A stretch of DNA of 64,000 nt. Origin: Leptospira neocaledonica. GTDB taxonomy: Bacteria; Spirochaetota; Leptospiria; Leptospirales; Leptospiraceae. Of this stretch, positions 47,601-56,420 are shown one piece after another (the first letter of the stretch is position 1; every line of letters starts with the position of its first letter). The stretch spans positions 248,001 through 312,000 of the forward strand of contig NZ_NPEA01000003.1 in the NCBI RefSeq assembly GCF_002812205.1, in the 5' to 3' direction. The translations under genes and the position numbers were made by a program. A model generated the notes under the pieces. That model saw nothing but the letters and a program-made list of their open reading frames with translations. It did no database searches and was not told the origin of the DNA.

Positions 47601-47833
47601 AACCATCTATGATAGGCAGCGATTGGGTTGTATAAGAAAGCAGCGAAAAAATATCCGGAGCAGAAGAAGGAGAAAAATAGAGCTCCAAGCGCGAGATGCA
47701 TTGTACTTGAAGATTTTTCTTTCAAAAAAAGGAAGAACAAGGAAGTACATAAGAAGGCTAGGATTGATAATAAACTTCCGAAAGAATAATAGTTCAGTAG
47801 AACGTCGTTTTGTAAGATTGAAAAAATTTCCAT
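44639..47833 (-). CDS. SpoIIE-type phosphatase, 7TM-HAMP-TPR, copy 1
   Basis: A 1064-aa membrane-bound protein phosphatase of the PP2C/SpoIIE family. About seven N-terminal helices (residues 10-260) are followed by a large extracytoplasmic sensor region (about 270-510), one helix (LILGLVLVVVFFIFPLFF), a HAMP domain (TPLNRLLSGVEKVN) and a coiled coil. The phosphatase domain (ADLGGDLCVTGNL, MNGDAMGKSMQGAGGSLVMG, IVGSDGKDDLDL) carries the metal Asp residues. TPR repeats make up the C terminus (about 920-1060). In Leptospira such proteins act on anti-anti-sigma factors (family inference). The paralog lies two genes upstream. Confidence 0.9.
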   Translation of the reverse strand: MEIFSILQNDVLLNYYSFGSLLSILAFLCTSLFFLFLKEKSSSTMHLALGALFFSFFCSGYFFAAFLYNPIAAYHRWLTVGFILPALIHLGQFLARYPGHANPKVNRNLTIGMYVVAAIGISYFYYVTLSSPRKYHFTAHHWDFNAEKASSIIAVLIGLFVLISFLIIPIYRMTKTKGRIRFAIGGFMGALLAGGVVPALTNILSRDGWIERSTYLTSIVLLMTLGIFLILVIFLNFSEEKTTFMVKIVGITFVTLMLIMQALVFISNQDKEAEYDTKSIVNMARALEGGKQIPEMQYIVQWEGGSKNVDYSRYDNQYDLRLPQLEIDFKNTIIFEHMKLLAEEGFRNSAKKTLKDTHEYFSGYKAAILKFLDDNPNLEGKELKTKLFDHLNTLNTAVFVTSNKLDYIFPKDFCVDGRNYLKGVGNKGVIPFKEHLLQKWKEKDGTCTFDEKDLLIGHLKAEILLYFRPFQPALYRHYRKSLDEHQHFVTYIHYDVKKDVVSEVGYSYRKYREFMHPTAAKQTLILGLVLVVVFFIFPLFFRQSLITPLNRLLSGVEKVNLGALDVEVKVDLKDEIGFLSDSFNNMVTSIRKARGELQDYAEHLATKVRERTRELSEKMEELQRLKVQQDGDYFLTSLLAKPLFYNANKSPKVSTEFILRQKKKFEFKGKHADLGGDLCVTGNLRLGKENDYKRYTFAMNGDAMGKSMQGAGGSLVMGVVVNSILARSAANDRVMDTTPTEWLTEIYKEMQSVFKSFNGSMVISGTFIVIEDETGKFWYFNAEHPFSVMYRDGRAGFLETGLTLRKIGLDSEYEFKVHSGRLEPGDVLIVGSDGKDDLDLTPEKEVRTINEDEMLFLQMVEKGQGDLERIEEELLKVGELTDDLSLLKLEYSPVVSPEKNGKEDEISDPFDWKFIYKKAKEDYMGGRLSEALGALEGLYKSDPQNTKVTKLLGLLSFKGKNYGKAVEVLNKYLGSDPDLVEYWYYLSLANRRIGRMDEAILAAKRMEELQPDNSMNLINLSDLYRQTEQFELALEYAHLALEKDPEDENAQKLVRLIERDRKAS

Positions 47834-47897
47834 GCGAGCAAAAGAGAATCGATCCTAACTTCGATTTGGTGGATCGAATTCGGCCGGTCCAGAATAC

Positions 47898-47954
47898 TTA
47901 TAATCCGGCCTTTGGCCGGGTTTCAAGAGCTTGGCCAATGGCCATGCTCTTATA
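47898..47954 (+). repeat. 57-bp dispersed hairpin repeat, copy B
   Basis: Starts TTATAATC, contains GGTTTCAAGAGC and ends GCTCTTATAA. The core AAGAGC-TTGGCC-AAT-GGCCA-TGCTCTT folds into an 11-bp hairpin with one mismatch. It lies upstream of the SpoIIE copy 1 start, between it and the peptidase gene, so it may act as a terminator or stability element. Confidence 0.8.
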
Positions 47955-48054
47955 AATGGATTATATAAAAGCCGGAACCGATCAGATCAAATCAAAAAAG
48001 AAATCCGTTTAGAATTCACCATTTTGTATAACGAATGCAATATAAAAATCAAGC

Positions 48055-48981
48055 TTAAAGTTTTTCTATGTCTTGGATTTTCATAAAGGAAGTCGGAGGA
48101 TAAACGGTGTATGGCCCAGGTTCCACCCAACCCTGTAGGATTTTATTCCAATCTTTTCTCTGAATCTTATTTAAAATCTTAAAAACTAGTTCTGTATTCA
48201 GCATTTCTGAAGAAGCCACAAGCTTCAGAAAAGATTTATAACCTTCGTAGCCCAATTCTTTGTGAATTATAAACTGAGTGCGGACCGACTTAGAATAGAA
48301 CCAAAGCCCCAAATTAGGATTGGATAGATGAAAATCCTTTGAAAGAGGAAGATCATTTTTAGGAATCGCTTCGGTCAGATTCCATTCTTCTACTATGGAT
48401 TGTAATTCGTCCGAATCCAATTTCAAATAACCTCTTTTGGACAAAAGGTAAGGCAAATATGAAACGATCCCTTCGCTTAACCAAGAAGGTTCTGTAAAAT
48501 AATAATGTCCCAACTCATGCAAAAGTAAAGCAGGGTAACCAGGAGGAACGAGACCCAATTCCATAAATATCCCGAGTTCTTTTCCCAACTCCCCGGACAC
48601 ATTATTATATCCTCCTACTCTGGTTCCGTTCAGAAACACTGTGTCTTTTAAGACCAATCGTATCTTATCTTTTTCAGCGGAAGGAAGAGTTTTGAATATA
48701 GGAGAAGAAGCCTGATGGAATGGGATTCCGAGATAAGACTCATACGCGTCCAAGATCTTTTTTGTTTTTTCGAAAGCGTATTTATCCCATTCTTTCAGTT
48801 CGGTCTCATTTCGGACTGCTAATTTAATTTCTCCTCCTTTTAATCTAAAGGAGAAGTTTGACTCATTCGTTTTAGAGGACTTCTTACTTTGAGAAAGAAG
48901 CGGAAGGACGGAAATGAAAAATGCGGAAATTATTCCGATCCGCATCCATAAAGTTAACTTAGGGAGAAAAGCCCTGATCAA
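48055..48981 (-). CDS. HELGH metallopeptidase-like protein (peptidase MA-like)
   Basis: A 308-aa exported protein with a signal or anchor (LWMRIGIISAFFISVLPLLS). The zinc motif HELGH lies in ALLLHELGHYYFTEPSWLSE (about residue 168-172), with the third ligand Glu in WLSEG, a gluzincin-type arrangement. No other domain is recognised. The start is TTG in a TTGA overlap with the upstream SpoIIE-type gene, so both are made together. It may work on the extracytoplasmic face (inference). Confidence 0.8.
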   Translation of the reverse strand: MIRAFLPKLTLWMRIGIISAFFISVLPLLSQSKKSSKTNESNFSFRLKGGEIKLAVRNETELKEWDKYAFEKTKKILDAYESYLGIPFHQASSPIFKTLPSAEKDKIRLVLKDTVFLNGTRVGGYNNVSGELGKELGIFMELGLVPPGYPALLLHELGHYYFTEPSWLSEGIVSYLPYLLSKRGYLKLDSDELQSIVEEWNLTEAIPKNDLPLSKDFHLSNPNLGLWFYSKSVRTQFIIHKELGYEGYKSFLKLVASSEMLNTELVFKILNKIQRKDWNKILQGWVEPGPYTVYPPTSFMKIQDIEKL

Positions 48982-51900
48982 CGATCTCTCTCTATCAAAC
49001 GGATCAGCTTATGAGCGTTTTCGTTCCCCGGCTCTTTTTGTAATACTTTTCGAGCATATTCTTCCGCTCTATCATACATTTCCATGAGCCGATAGATATC
49101 TGATAAATTGATCATATTGGAAATATTGTTTGGATCGATTTCCAGAAGTTTCAAGCTCGCGGTTAAGGCCTGATCATACTTACCCATCTTCTTGTTTGCT
49201 ATAGAAAGATAGAACCAATACTCATGAAGATCCGGATCCGTTCCTAGATAGTTATTCAAAACTTCCACAGCAGTGTTATAGTCTTTGCCTTTAAAGCTTA
49301 GAAGTCCCAAAAGTTTGTTCAATCTTAGGTTGGCACTATCGTGCATATATCCCGTTTTCAGAAGGTCTAACGCTTCGTCCAAACGTCCAGTTTTGTACAT
49401 CTTCTTAGCATCCTCGTAGACCGAATCTGTATTTAATGCCTTGTCGATATGGTCCGAGGATTCGAAAATTTCTTCGATCTCGTCGCTTTTAGGTTCTCCT
49501 TGGAACTCTATTTTTAGAAGAGAAAGGTCGTCTGTAAGCTCTCCTATTTTGCGGATCTCCGTCTCTATATCTTCCAGATTCGCTTTTGCTGTTTCCACAT
49601 GACGAAGGAATAACATCTCATCTTCGTTGATGGTACGGATAGTTTCCTCTGGAGTTAGGTCCACATCATCCCTACCGTCCGAGCCAAGGATAATAATATC
49701 ACCTTTTTTGAGTTGAAAACTTCTTACTTTAAACTCGAACTCCGAATCCAGACCTAATTTTCTGAGAGTCAGTCCATCTTCGATAAAACTTGCCTTTCCA
49801 TCTCTATACAATACCGAATAAGGGTGTTCCGCATTAAAGTACCAACACTTTCCAGTTTCATCTTCTATCAGATAAAGAGAAGCAGAGATGACCATCGATC
49901 CGTTGAATGATTTGAATACGGAATGGATCTCATTATAAATTTCAGTTAACCATTGCTCAGGAGTCGCATCCAGAATTCTGTTGTTAGCTGCAGAGCGAGC
50001 AAGAATAGAGTTCATCACAACCCCCATTACCAATGCACCGCCGGCCCCTTGCATGGATTTACCCATTGCATCCCCGTTCATGGAAAGAGTATAACGTTTG
50101 AATGAATCTGGACGTCCTAATCTAAGATTTCCGGTAACGCAGATGTCCCCGCCCAGGTCTGAATGTTTTCCCCTGAACTCGAATTGTTTCTTTTGGCGAA
50201 TGATAAAATCTGTAGAAACCAATTTAGATTTGTTCGCGTTGTAGAAGAGAGGTTTTGCCAATAAGGAAGTTAAGAAATAATCTCCATCTTGTTGCACTTT
50301 GAGGCGTTGGACTTCTTCCATTTTTTCCTGAACTTCTCTAGTTCTTTCACGAACTTTTTCTTCCAGGTTTTCGGCGTAATCTTGGAGTTCTCGTCTGGCT
50401 TGCTTGATAGAAGCCACCATCGCATTAAATGAGTCTGCCAAGAATCCGATCTCGTCTCGGACCTTGACTGGAACCACTACATCCAGATCCCCCTTGTTTA
50501 CCTTCTCCACACCTGAAAGTAGGCTATTCAAAGGATCCACTAAACTGTTTTTGAAGAAGAGTGGAAACAACGCTAGAACGATAAAGATTACCGCGAGTAA
50601 GATGCCGGTTTGTTTTACCGCAGTCGGGTGCATGAAGTCTCTATATAATCTATAAGAGAATCCGACCTCACTCATCTGTTGTTTCTCAGGTTGGAATTTC
50701 ATGAAGGCAACGTAGTGCCCTGTTCCATCCTTGCTTCTTCTGTAGTGACGGGTTTCGCTCGGTTTAAAATATCTGAAATATTTTAGGACTTCGGAACGGA
50801 TCTGCGCTTGGTCTAAATCCTTTCCATCCCAAAGACAATCTTCGGACCAATGGGAGAAAATTTCTTCCTTAAAGCCGAACTCTGAATCTCCTAAAGCATT
50901 TACGAAGTCTCTTCCCTTTTTACAGAAAGATCCTCCTACAATTGCCTCGAGTCTATTCGTAGAAACGAAAGCCCGTTTGTTCCATTGCTCTGCACTTGCT
51001 AAGATAAGTTTTTTGAGTTCTGCATCGGAGAGATCTTGTTTATCTTCCAATAATTTTTGGATGAAACGTTTATAACCGCCAAAATATGTATGGGTTCGGT
51101 CCAGAATGGAATTTAAGGATTTTCTAAATCCTTCTTCCTTTAAATTGCGGATCTCTTCGTAAGTTGTAACGTTCTGTAAGTCTGCCTCTATCTGTTTGAG
51201 GTCTAATTCTTTGTTAGGATCGTATTCGGAAGAATTCAAACTTTCCTTGGAGTCATCCCAATGGAAAGCATACTCTATATCTCCGGATTTTACACCATTC
51301 TCCAAAGCCCTTTCAATATTCACCATACGCAAACTATCATATTCTGCGTCTTTTTCCTGGCTAGAGATATAAACCAGAGCCTGCATGATCAAACAAATCG
51401 TGAAGAGTGTAATCCCCACGATCTTAACCATGAAGGTAGTTCGTTCGGCACTATTATTGATGAATGCGATTACTAAGAACGAGAACGCAGTCAAGAATAG
51501 AATTACGTTCGAAGTCATGTACGTAGAACGTTCCATCACTCCGTCTCGGCTGAGAATATTCGAGATATTCGGATAAATTGCTGCGATCAAAAATCCAATA
51601 GTGAACATGAGAAGAGCGATCCTTCTCTTGTCCTTTGTGATAACGACTCTCCAAGTAGGTATAATAATAAAACCTACGATGGAGAATATTCCAATCACCA
51701 ATGCAAGATAGCGGCTTGCATCAAACGCATTAAAGTCCCAATGGTGAGCAGTGAAGTGATAGATCTTCTCTGAAATATAAGTGAAGTATACAAACAAACT
51801 TACGGTGATCACTGAAACAGAATGTTCAGCCATCAAAACCCATTTTGCTATACGTTGGTTGCTGTTCCCAGGAAACCTAAGTAGGAATTGGGTAAAGTGA

Positions 51901-52163
51901 GCAAGAGCAAATAGAATGAATCCACCAGTCATCCAACGGTGATATGCTGCGATTGGATGATATAAAAACGCTGCTAAGAAGTATCCAGTCTCGAATACAC
52001 CTAATAGCATAAAGCCAATCCCAAGATGAGTGGTAGCTATTGTCCTATTCTTTAGGGTAAGAAAGAAAATCCCGAGGAATATGGTGGTCAAAGTGACCAA
52101 TAAACTTCCAAATGAATAATAATTAAAAAGGACAAGGTCCCAAGAAATCGGATTTAACCCCAT
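48978..52163 (-). CDS. SpoIIE-type phosphatase, 7TM-HAMP-TPR, copy 2
   Basis: A 1061-aa paralog of the 44639-47833 protein with the same order: seven helices (1-260), sensor region (270-510), helix, HAMP (DPLNSLLSGVEKVNKGDL), coiled coil, phosphatase domain (SDLGGDICVTGNLRLG, MNGDAMGKSMQGAGGALVMG, ILGSDGRDDVDL) and TPRs at the C terminus. The cores are nearly identical over the phosphatase domain while the sensor region differs, so they probably answer different signals through one output. AGGAG precedes the ATG. The HELGH peptidase gene overlaps its 3' end by 4 bp. Confidence 0.9.
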   Translation of the reverse strand: MGLNPISWDLVLFNYYSFGSLLVTLTTIFLGIFFLTLKNRTIATTHLGIGFMLLGVFETGYFLAAFLYHPIAAYHRWMTGGFILFALAHFTQFLLRFPGNSNQRIAKWVLMAEHSVSVITVSLFVYFTYISEKIYHFTAHHWDFNAFDASRYLALVIGIFSIVGFIIIPTWRVVITKDKRRIALLMFTIGFLIAAIYPNISNILSRDGVMERSTYMTSNVILFLTAFSFLVIAFINNSAERTTFMVKIVGITLFTICLIMQALVYISSQEKDAEYDSLRMVNIERALENGVKSGDIEYAFHWDDSKESLNSSEYDPNKELDLKQIEADLQNVTTYEEIRNLKEEGFRKSLNSILDRTHTYFGGYKRFIQKLLEDKQDLSDAELKKLILASAEQWNKRAFVSTNRLEAIVGGSFCKKGRDFVNALGDSEFGFKEEIFSHWSEDCLWDGKDLDQAQIRSEVLKYFRYFKPSETRHYRRSKDGTGHYVAFMKFQPEKQQMSEVGFSYRLYRDFMHPTAVKQTGILLAVIFIVLALFPLFFKNSLVDPLNSLLSGVEKVNKGDLDVVVPVKVRDEIGFLADSFNAMVASIKQARRELQDYAENLEEKVRERTREVQEKMEEVQRLKVQQDGDYFLTSLLAKPLFYNANKSKLVSTDFIIRQKKQFEFRGKHSDLGGDICVTGNLRLGRPDSFKRYTLSMNGDAMGKSMQGAGGALVMGVVMNSILARSAANNRILDATPEQWLTEIYNEIHSVFKSFNGSMVISASLYLIEDETGKCWYFNAEHPYSVLYRDGKASFIEDGLTLRKLGLDSEFEFKVRSFQLKKGDIIILGSDGRDDVDLTPEETIRTINEDEMLFLRHVETAKANLEDIETEIRKIGELTDDLSLLKIEFQGEPKSDEIEEIFESSDHIDKALNTDSVYEDAKKMYKTGRLDEALDLLKTGYMHDSANLRLNKLLGLLSFKGKDYNTAVEVLNNYLGTDPDLHEYWFYLSIANKKMGKYDQALTASLKLLEIDPNNISNMINLSDIYRLMEMYDRAEEYARKVLQKEPGNENAHKLIRLIERDR

Positions 52164-52349
52164 AAACTCCTGTAGGCACTCGGATGCCGGATGATCGAAA
52201 CTGCCTTCAAACCGAAATTTTTATTTTTAGTTTACCGCTTCCAGAATACATCTTTAGGATCGGTAAAAAATCGGCTAAAGCCTTCACTATCATTTTGAAA
52301 AGGGAAAAATCAATAGAAAAATAAGAATACGACTCCTATTCTGTCGAGT

Positions 52350-53660
52350 ATGTCCGTCGAGTCGAACCGAAACCTTCCGAATGTTATTCGTTTTCTTCCT
52401 TTAGAAAAACTCTGGTTTAGAGTTTTGTTAGGTTTGGTATCCGGACTTTTAGCAGGTCTGTATCTGAGTCCTGAAAATTCGTTGGTAGCCCAAGAATATT
52501 CCAAGCCTATTGTTTCTTGGTTAGGGCTTCCAGGTCATTTTTTCCTGATCTTACTGCAGATCATTATGATTCCTTTGGTCTTTTGTTCCATCGTTCTAGG
52601 GATTCATGCTGGGGAAACTCTGGAAAATCTGAAAAGTTTCGGATTAAAAGCATTTTTATACTTCGTATTTACCACAATATTAGCCGTATCGATCGGAATA
52701 ATATTAGCAAGTACAATCAAGCCAGGAAGTTTCGTAGATCCTGCGGGAATTCCAAGAGTGCAGGTCCCTAACAAAGTATCTGAAACTTCGGGCAATGTTT
52801 CCATAGAAAAAGTCCCTGAATTAATTCTTTCCGTTCTTCCTAGAAACCCGTTTCAAACATTCGCAAATGGAGATATGTTAGGAGTAGTTTTACTCGCGCT
52901 GTTAGTCGGGATTGCAATTCTTTCTATAGAACAACAAAGCGCTGCGTATGTTCTACCTGTATTCCAAGCTGTATTTAAAACCAGTATGATATTCGTACAA
53001 TGGGCAATGAAGATCGCACCCTTTGCAGTTTTCGGACTCATCGCACAAATCACTGCAAAGATAGGACTCAAAGTTTTACTCAGCCTGGGAGTTTATTTTC
53101 TCACGGTACTCGGTGGTTTAGTTTTAGTACTGATTATGTATTCAATCATACTGGTGCTTGTCGCAAGGAAAAGCCCAGTATGGTTTTTTAAACAAGCGGG
53201 CGAAGTACAACTACTTGCATTCTCTACTTCTAGCTCGGCTGCAGTTCTCCCTTTTTCATTAAAGACAGGGATCGAGAAGATGGGTGTCTCTCGAAAGATC
53301 GCAGAATTCATTCTACCTTTGGGAGCCACAGTGAATATGGACGGGACGGCACTTTACCAAGCGGTCGCCACAGTATTCTTAGCTCAAGTGTATGGGATAG
53401 AATTAACGGCGACCAATCTTGCATTCGTACTCATCGCAACTGTAGTTGCTTCGATCGGAACTCCGAGTACTCCAGGACTTGGTATTGTGATCCTTGCATC
53501 TATTTTAGCCGGCGTAGGAATTCCTACAGAAGGAATCGGTATTATTTTGGGAGTGGATCGCATTTTGGATATGTGTAGAACCACCGTAAATGTCACAGGA
53601 GACTTAGTTGCCTGCAATGTTTTCCAAAGTATAGAAGATAAGAAACGACCGAGTAATTGA
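52350..53660 (+). CDS. Dicarboxylate/amino acid:cation symporter (DAACS family)
   Basis: A 436-aa Na+ or H+ coupled transporter for glutamate, aspartate or C4-dicarboxylates. The serine-rich re-entrant loop STSSSAAVLPFSLKT, the NMDGT motif in GATVNMDGTALYQAVATVFL, ASIGTPSTPGLGIV and the C-terminal DRILDMCRTTVNVTGDLVAC all match the GltPh fold. The Asp residue of the last motif is kept. The substrate is not resolved. It is followed in an overlapping frame by a MATE transporter. Confidence 0.93.
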   Translation: MSVESNRNLPNVIRFLPLEKLWFRVLLGLVSGLLAGLYLSPENSLVAQEYSKPIVSWLGLPGHFFLILLQIIMIPLVFCSIVLGIHAGETLENLKSFGLKAFLYFVFTTILAVSIGIILASTIKPGSFVDPAGIPRVQVPNKVSETSGNVSIEKVPELILSVLPRNPFQTFANGDMLGVVLLALLVGIAILSIEQQSAAYVLPVFQAVFKTSMIFVQWAMKIAPFAVFGLIAQITAKIGLKVLLSLGVYFLTVLGGLVLVLIMYSIILVLVARKSPVWFFKQAGEVQLLAFSTSSSAAVLPFSLKTGIEKMGVSRKIAEFILPLGATVNMDGTALYQAVATVFLAQVYGIELTATNLAFVLIATVVASIGTPSTPGLGIVILASILAGVGIPTEGIGIILGVDRILDMCRTTVNVTGDLVACNVFQSIEDKKRPSN

Positions 53661-54982
53661 GTCTTCTCTTGGAAAAAAAATTTCTCACACTTACTTTCTT
53701 TAATATAATCGCAAATCTGACTGTTCCATTGACGAGCTTTGCGGATGTCGCAGTCCTCGGTCAGTTGGAATCTCATACATTCGTAGCTGGAGTCGCACTC
53801 GCCAACGTACTATTCGATTATTTGTTCTGGGGATTTTCTTTCTTAAGAATGAGCACCACAGGTCTTACTGCCCAGGCAGAAGGAAACGAAGATAGTAAAG
53901 AATCCTTTCAAATACTTTTAAGATCTCTGATTCTCGGCGTGGGAATCGGTGTGCTAATTTTATTTGCTAACAGCTATTTAGAAAAATTCGGGTTTTCCGT
54001 TTTAGAAGGCGAGAAGGAAGTAAAATCCGCAGGCGAAGAATATTTCAAATCCAGGATCATCAGCGCACCCGCAACACTTTGTAACTTTGTACTCACAGGT
54101 TGGTTTTTAGGAAGATCCAAAAGTGCTACCGTTTTAGTAGCAACTGTCATCGCAAACGTTGTCAATATAGGACTGAATATTTGGTTCATTCTATTTTTGG
54201 ATTGGAAAGCATATGGTGCAGGAATTGCGACTTCTATCAGCCAATACTTAATGTGTGCATTCTTTCTTGTTCTATTATTCAAAGAGAAGGACCGATTTCT
54301 TCAAGTTTATCATAAGATCCAAATCTTCTCTCTGAAAGGATATACATCTCTTCTATCTTTGAATTCGGATATAATGATCCGAACCTTACTTTTGATCACC
54401 ACGTTCAGTTTGTTCCGAAATTACAGCTCCGGTTTAGGTTCTGAAACTTTAGCTGCAAATGCAATTCTTCACCAATTGATCTTGGTCGGAGCCTTTTGGA
54501 TAGATGGTGCTGCAATTGCAATGGAAACTGTTGCTGGAACTCTTAAAGGAAATAATAACTCGGAAGGTTTAAAAAAGATCTTAAAGATGGCTCTTCTATC
54601 AGGATTTGTGATCTCTCTATTCTTTTGCATTTTGATCCTTCTTCCTTCCGAAATTTTATTCGAACTATTCAGTAAATCTAAACCGGTTGTAGTTCTTGCG
54701 AAAGAATACGGCTATTGGATCGCGCCGGTTTTGCTCTTCGGATCTTTTGCATTCATATTCGATGGTTTTTTCTTAGGAATCTCTGAAGGAAGAATTCTAA
54801 GGAATTCGATGATTGTTAGTTCTATCGTATTTTTCTTTCCGATCGCTTATTGGGGAAAAATCCAAAACAACAATCATATTCTCTGGTTCTCACTCTCTTC
54901 CTATATGTTAGGAAGAGCGATCACTCTCGGAATTGTTGCTTACAAAAGATATTTTTTGGTCCGACAAGAATCTTTCAGTTAG
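53657..54982 (+). CDS. MATE family efflux transporter (DinF-like)
   Basis: A 441-aa cation-coupled efflux pump of 12 transmembrane helices. The N-terminal VPLTSFADVAVLGQLES and the internal repeat signatures match the DinF branch of MATE proteins. The start is TTG in a TTGA overlap with the symporter stop, so translation is coupled. The 3' end overlaps the convergent beta-propeller gene by 8 bp. Substrates (drugs, oxidants) are unknown. Confidence 0.9.
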   Translation: MSLLLEKKFLTLTFFNIIANLTVPLTSFADVAVLGQLESHTFVAGVALANVLFDYLFWGFSFLRMSTTGLTAQAEGNEDSKESFQILLRSLILGVGIGVLILFANSYLEKFGFSVLEGEKEVKSAGEEYFKSRIISAPATLCNFVLTGWFLGRSKSATVLVATVIANVVNIGLNIWFILFLDWKAYGAGIATSISQYLMCAFFLVLLFKEKDRFLQVYHKIQIFSLKGYTSLLSLNSDIMIRTLLLITTFSLFRNYSSGLGSETLAANAILHQLILVGAFWIDGAAIAMETVAGTLKGNNNSEGLKKILKMALLSGFVISLFFCILILLPSEILFELFSKSKPVVVLAKEYGYWIAPVLLFGSFAFIFDGFFLGISEGRILRNSMIVSSIVFFFPIAYWGKIQNNNHILWFSLSSYMLGRAITLGIVAYKRYFLVRQESFS

Positions 54983-56420
54983 AAGATAGATCAGTTCCTT
55001 TAGGAAGAAGTGTAACTTCTATCTCTGCAGGAAGTGGTTTCCAAATTTCAGAGTCCTTTGCCTTGAATAAAATAGGAGAAGGTAAAGCGGCCCAAGCCTC
55101 GCTACGAAATAGGTCCACCATATCTTCTGACTTTTGGTAAGCACGAGAAGATTCTATCTTCTCAGGTTTTACACTGGCCAAAGGAACCCAACCAAAACTT
55201 GGAATATAAATGTCCAAAGTATCTTTGAAAGAAGGATTCGAAGATCCGGAAAATACTAAACTCCTCACAGGACGAACGGGCAAACCTGAATCCAGCAGAG
55301 ATTTTTTCAGACTATCCCAATCGGAACGGAATAATCTCGCGTCGAAAATTTTATCCAAGAAAAAATTCCCCGCCTTCTCCTTTACTGAAACACGATTTTT
55401 GGTAAATGCGCCCAGGTCAGTAGGGATCTCTTCCTTCTTCTTTAAAAAATCGTCTAAAACGTAATATCTGACGTTAGTAGTTCTTGCTTCGAAATGATAT
55501 TCTAAAGTTTGGGGGCCTTTTGGGTCGTCTATTCCTAATTTTTTAGACAGAGCCCGAACTCCCATCACCATATCCCCTTTAAATTTAGGATCTTTGGTTT
55601 TTAGATTTCGTATCCTTTGGTGTTCTGTCGTAGGAGGAGGAAGTAATCCAAGAGCCCCACCTACTAATGTAGCTTCATCCAAAGAATATTTGATCTTTAC
55701 GTTGATGAGATAAGTAGCCTCTCCGGAAGCGAGAAAGCGATCCGTTTCTACAAAGGAGATCTTTTTGACTTCTCGGGTAGTTCTATCTACAACATAAATT
55801 CTACTGCCAAGTATTGCGATTCCCCGAATGTCCTTGGAAGGAGAACGAATAGATCCAGTGATCTTTCCGCTGGTAGGATCATATCTATATACGTTTCCAT
55901 CGGAAGAATCCGTGATCCAAAGACTGTCTCTTGCAAAACAAATATCTTTCGGTTCCGATCTATCCGTTAGGAAACCGCCGAAAAAACTTTGTGTCCCTTT
56001 ATCATAAACGGAAACCTTTCCTGTATCCGAATCCAGGATATATAGGTAATTTTGAAAATTCGCGATCCCACCTATTTTGTCGATTGGAACCTGTATTCTT
56101 TCCGTAACTCCGCCGGTATTCGGCTCTACCTTCAGAACGATCCTTTTACTAGCTACGAAAAGTTTTCCTTCTCTCGGATCAAAATTTAATCCCGCAATGA
56201 ATGGGATCCCTAAATTGAAAGCTTCTTGTCTGCCGCTTGGATCCACACGAATGATTGCTCTTCTTTTGCTGTCAGCGAACCAGAAATTTGTTCCGTCGTA
56301 AGAAAGACCGTAAGGATTCTCGGTCAATTGAATATCTACGTCACCTTCTTCTTGAGAATGGATAGAAAGGGAGATTATCAGAAAAAGTAGGATGAAAATT
56401 TTTATGATCAGTTTTCTCAT
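54975..56420 (-). CDS. Exported beta-propeller protein with transglutaminase-like tail
   Basis: A 481-aa protein. Signal peptide LIIKIFILLFLIISLSIHS is followed by an NHL-type beta-propeller (about residues 30-230: NPYGLSYDGTNFWFADSKRR, IRVDPSG, LYILDSDTGKVSVYD, LWITDSSDGNVYRYD). A C-terminal region (about 250-480) includes PVRPVRSLVFSGS...DTLDIYIPSFGWVPL, which resembles the end of a transglutaminase fold, but I do not see a complete Cys-His-Asp triad. Start ATG overlaps the M50 protease stop as ATGA. Confidence 0.78.
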   Translation of the reverse strand: MRKLIIKIFILLFLIISLSIHSQEEGDVDIQLTENPYGLSYDGTNFWFADSKRRAIIRVDPSGRQEAFNLGIPFIAGLNFDPREGKLFVASKRIVLKVEPNTGGVTERIQVPIDKIGGIANFQNYLYILDSDTGKVSVYDKGTQSFFGGFLTDRSEPKDICFARDSLWITDSSDGNVYRYDPTSGKITGSIRSPSKDIRGIAILGSRIYVVDRTTREVKKISFVETDRFLASGEATYLINVKIKYSLDEATLVGGALGLLPPPTTEHQRIRNLKTKDPKFKGDMVMGVRALSKKLGIDDPKGPQTLEYHFEARTTNVRYYVLDDFLKKKEEIPTDLGAFTKNRVSVKEKAGNFFLDKIFDARLFRSDWDSLKKSLLDSGLPVRPVRSLVFSGSSNPSFKDTLDIYIPSFGWVPLASVKPEKIESSRAYQKSEDMVDLFRSEAWAALPSPILFKAKDSEIWKPLPAEIEVTLLPKGTDLSSN

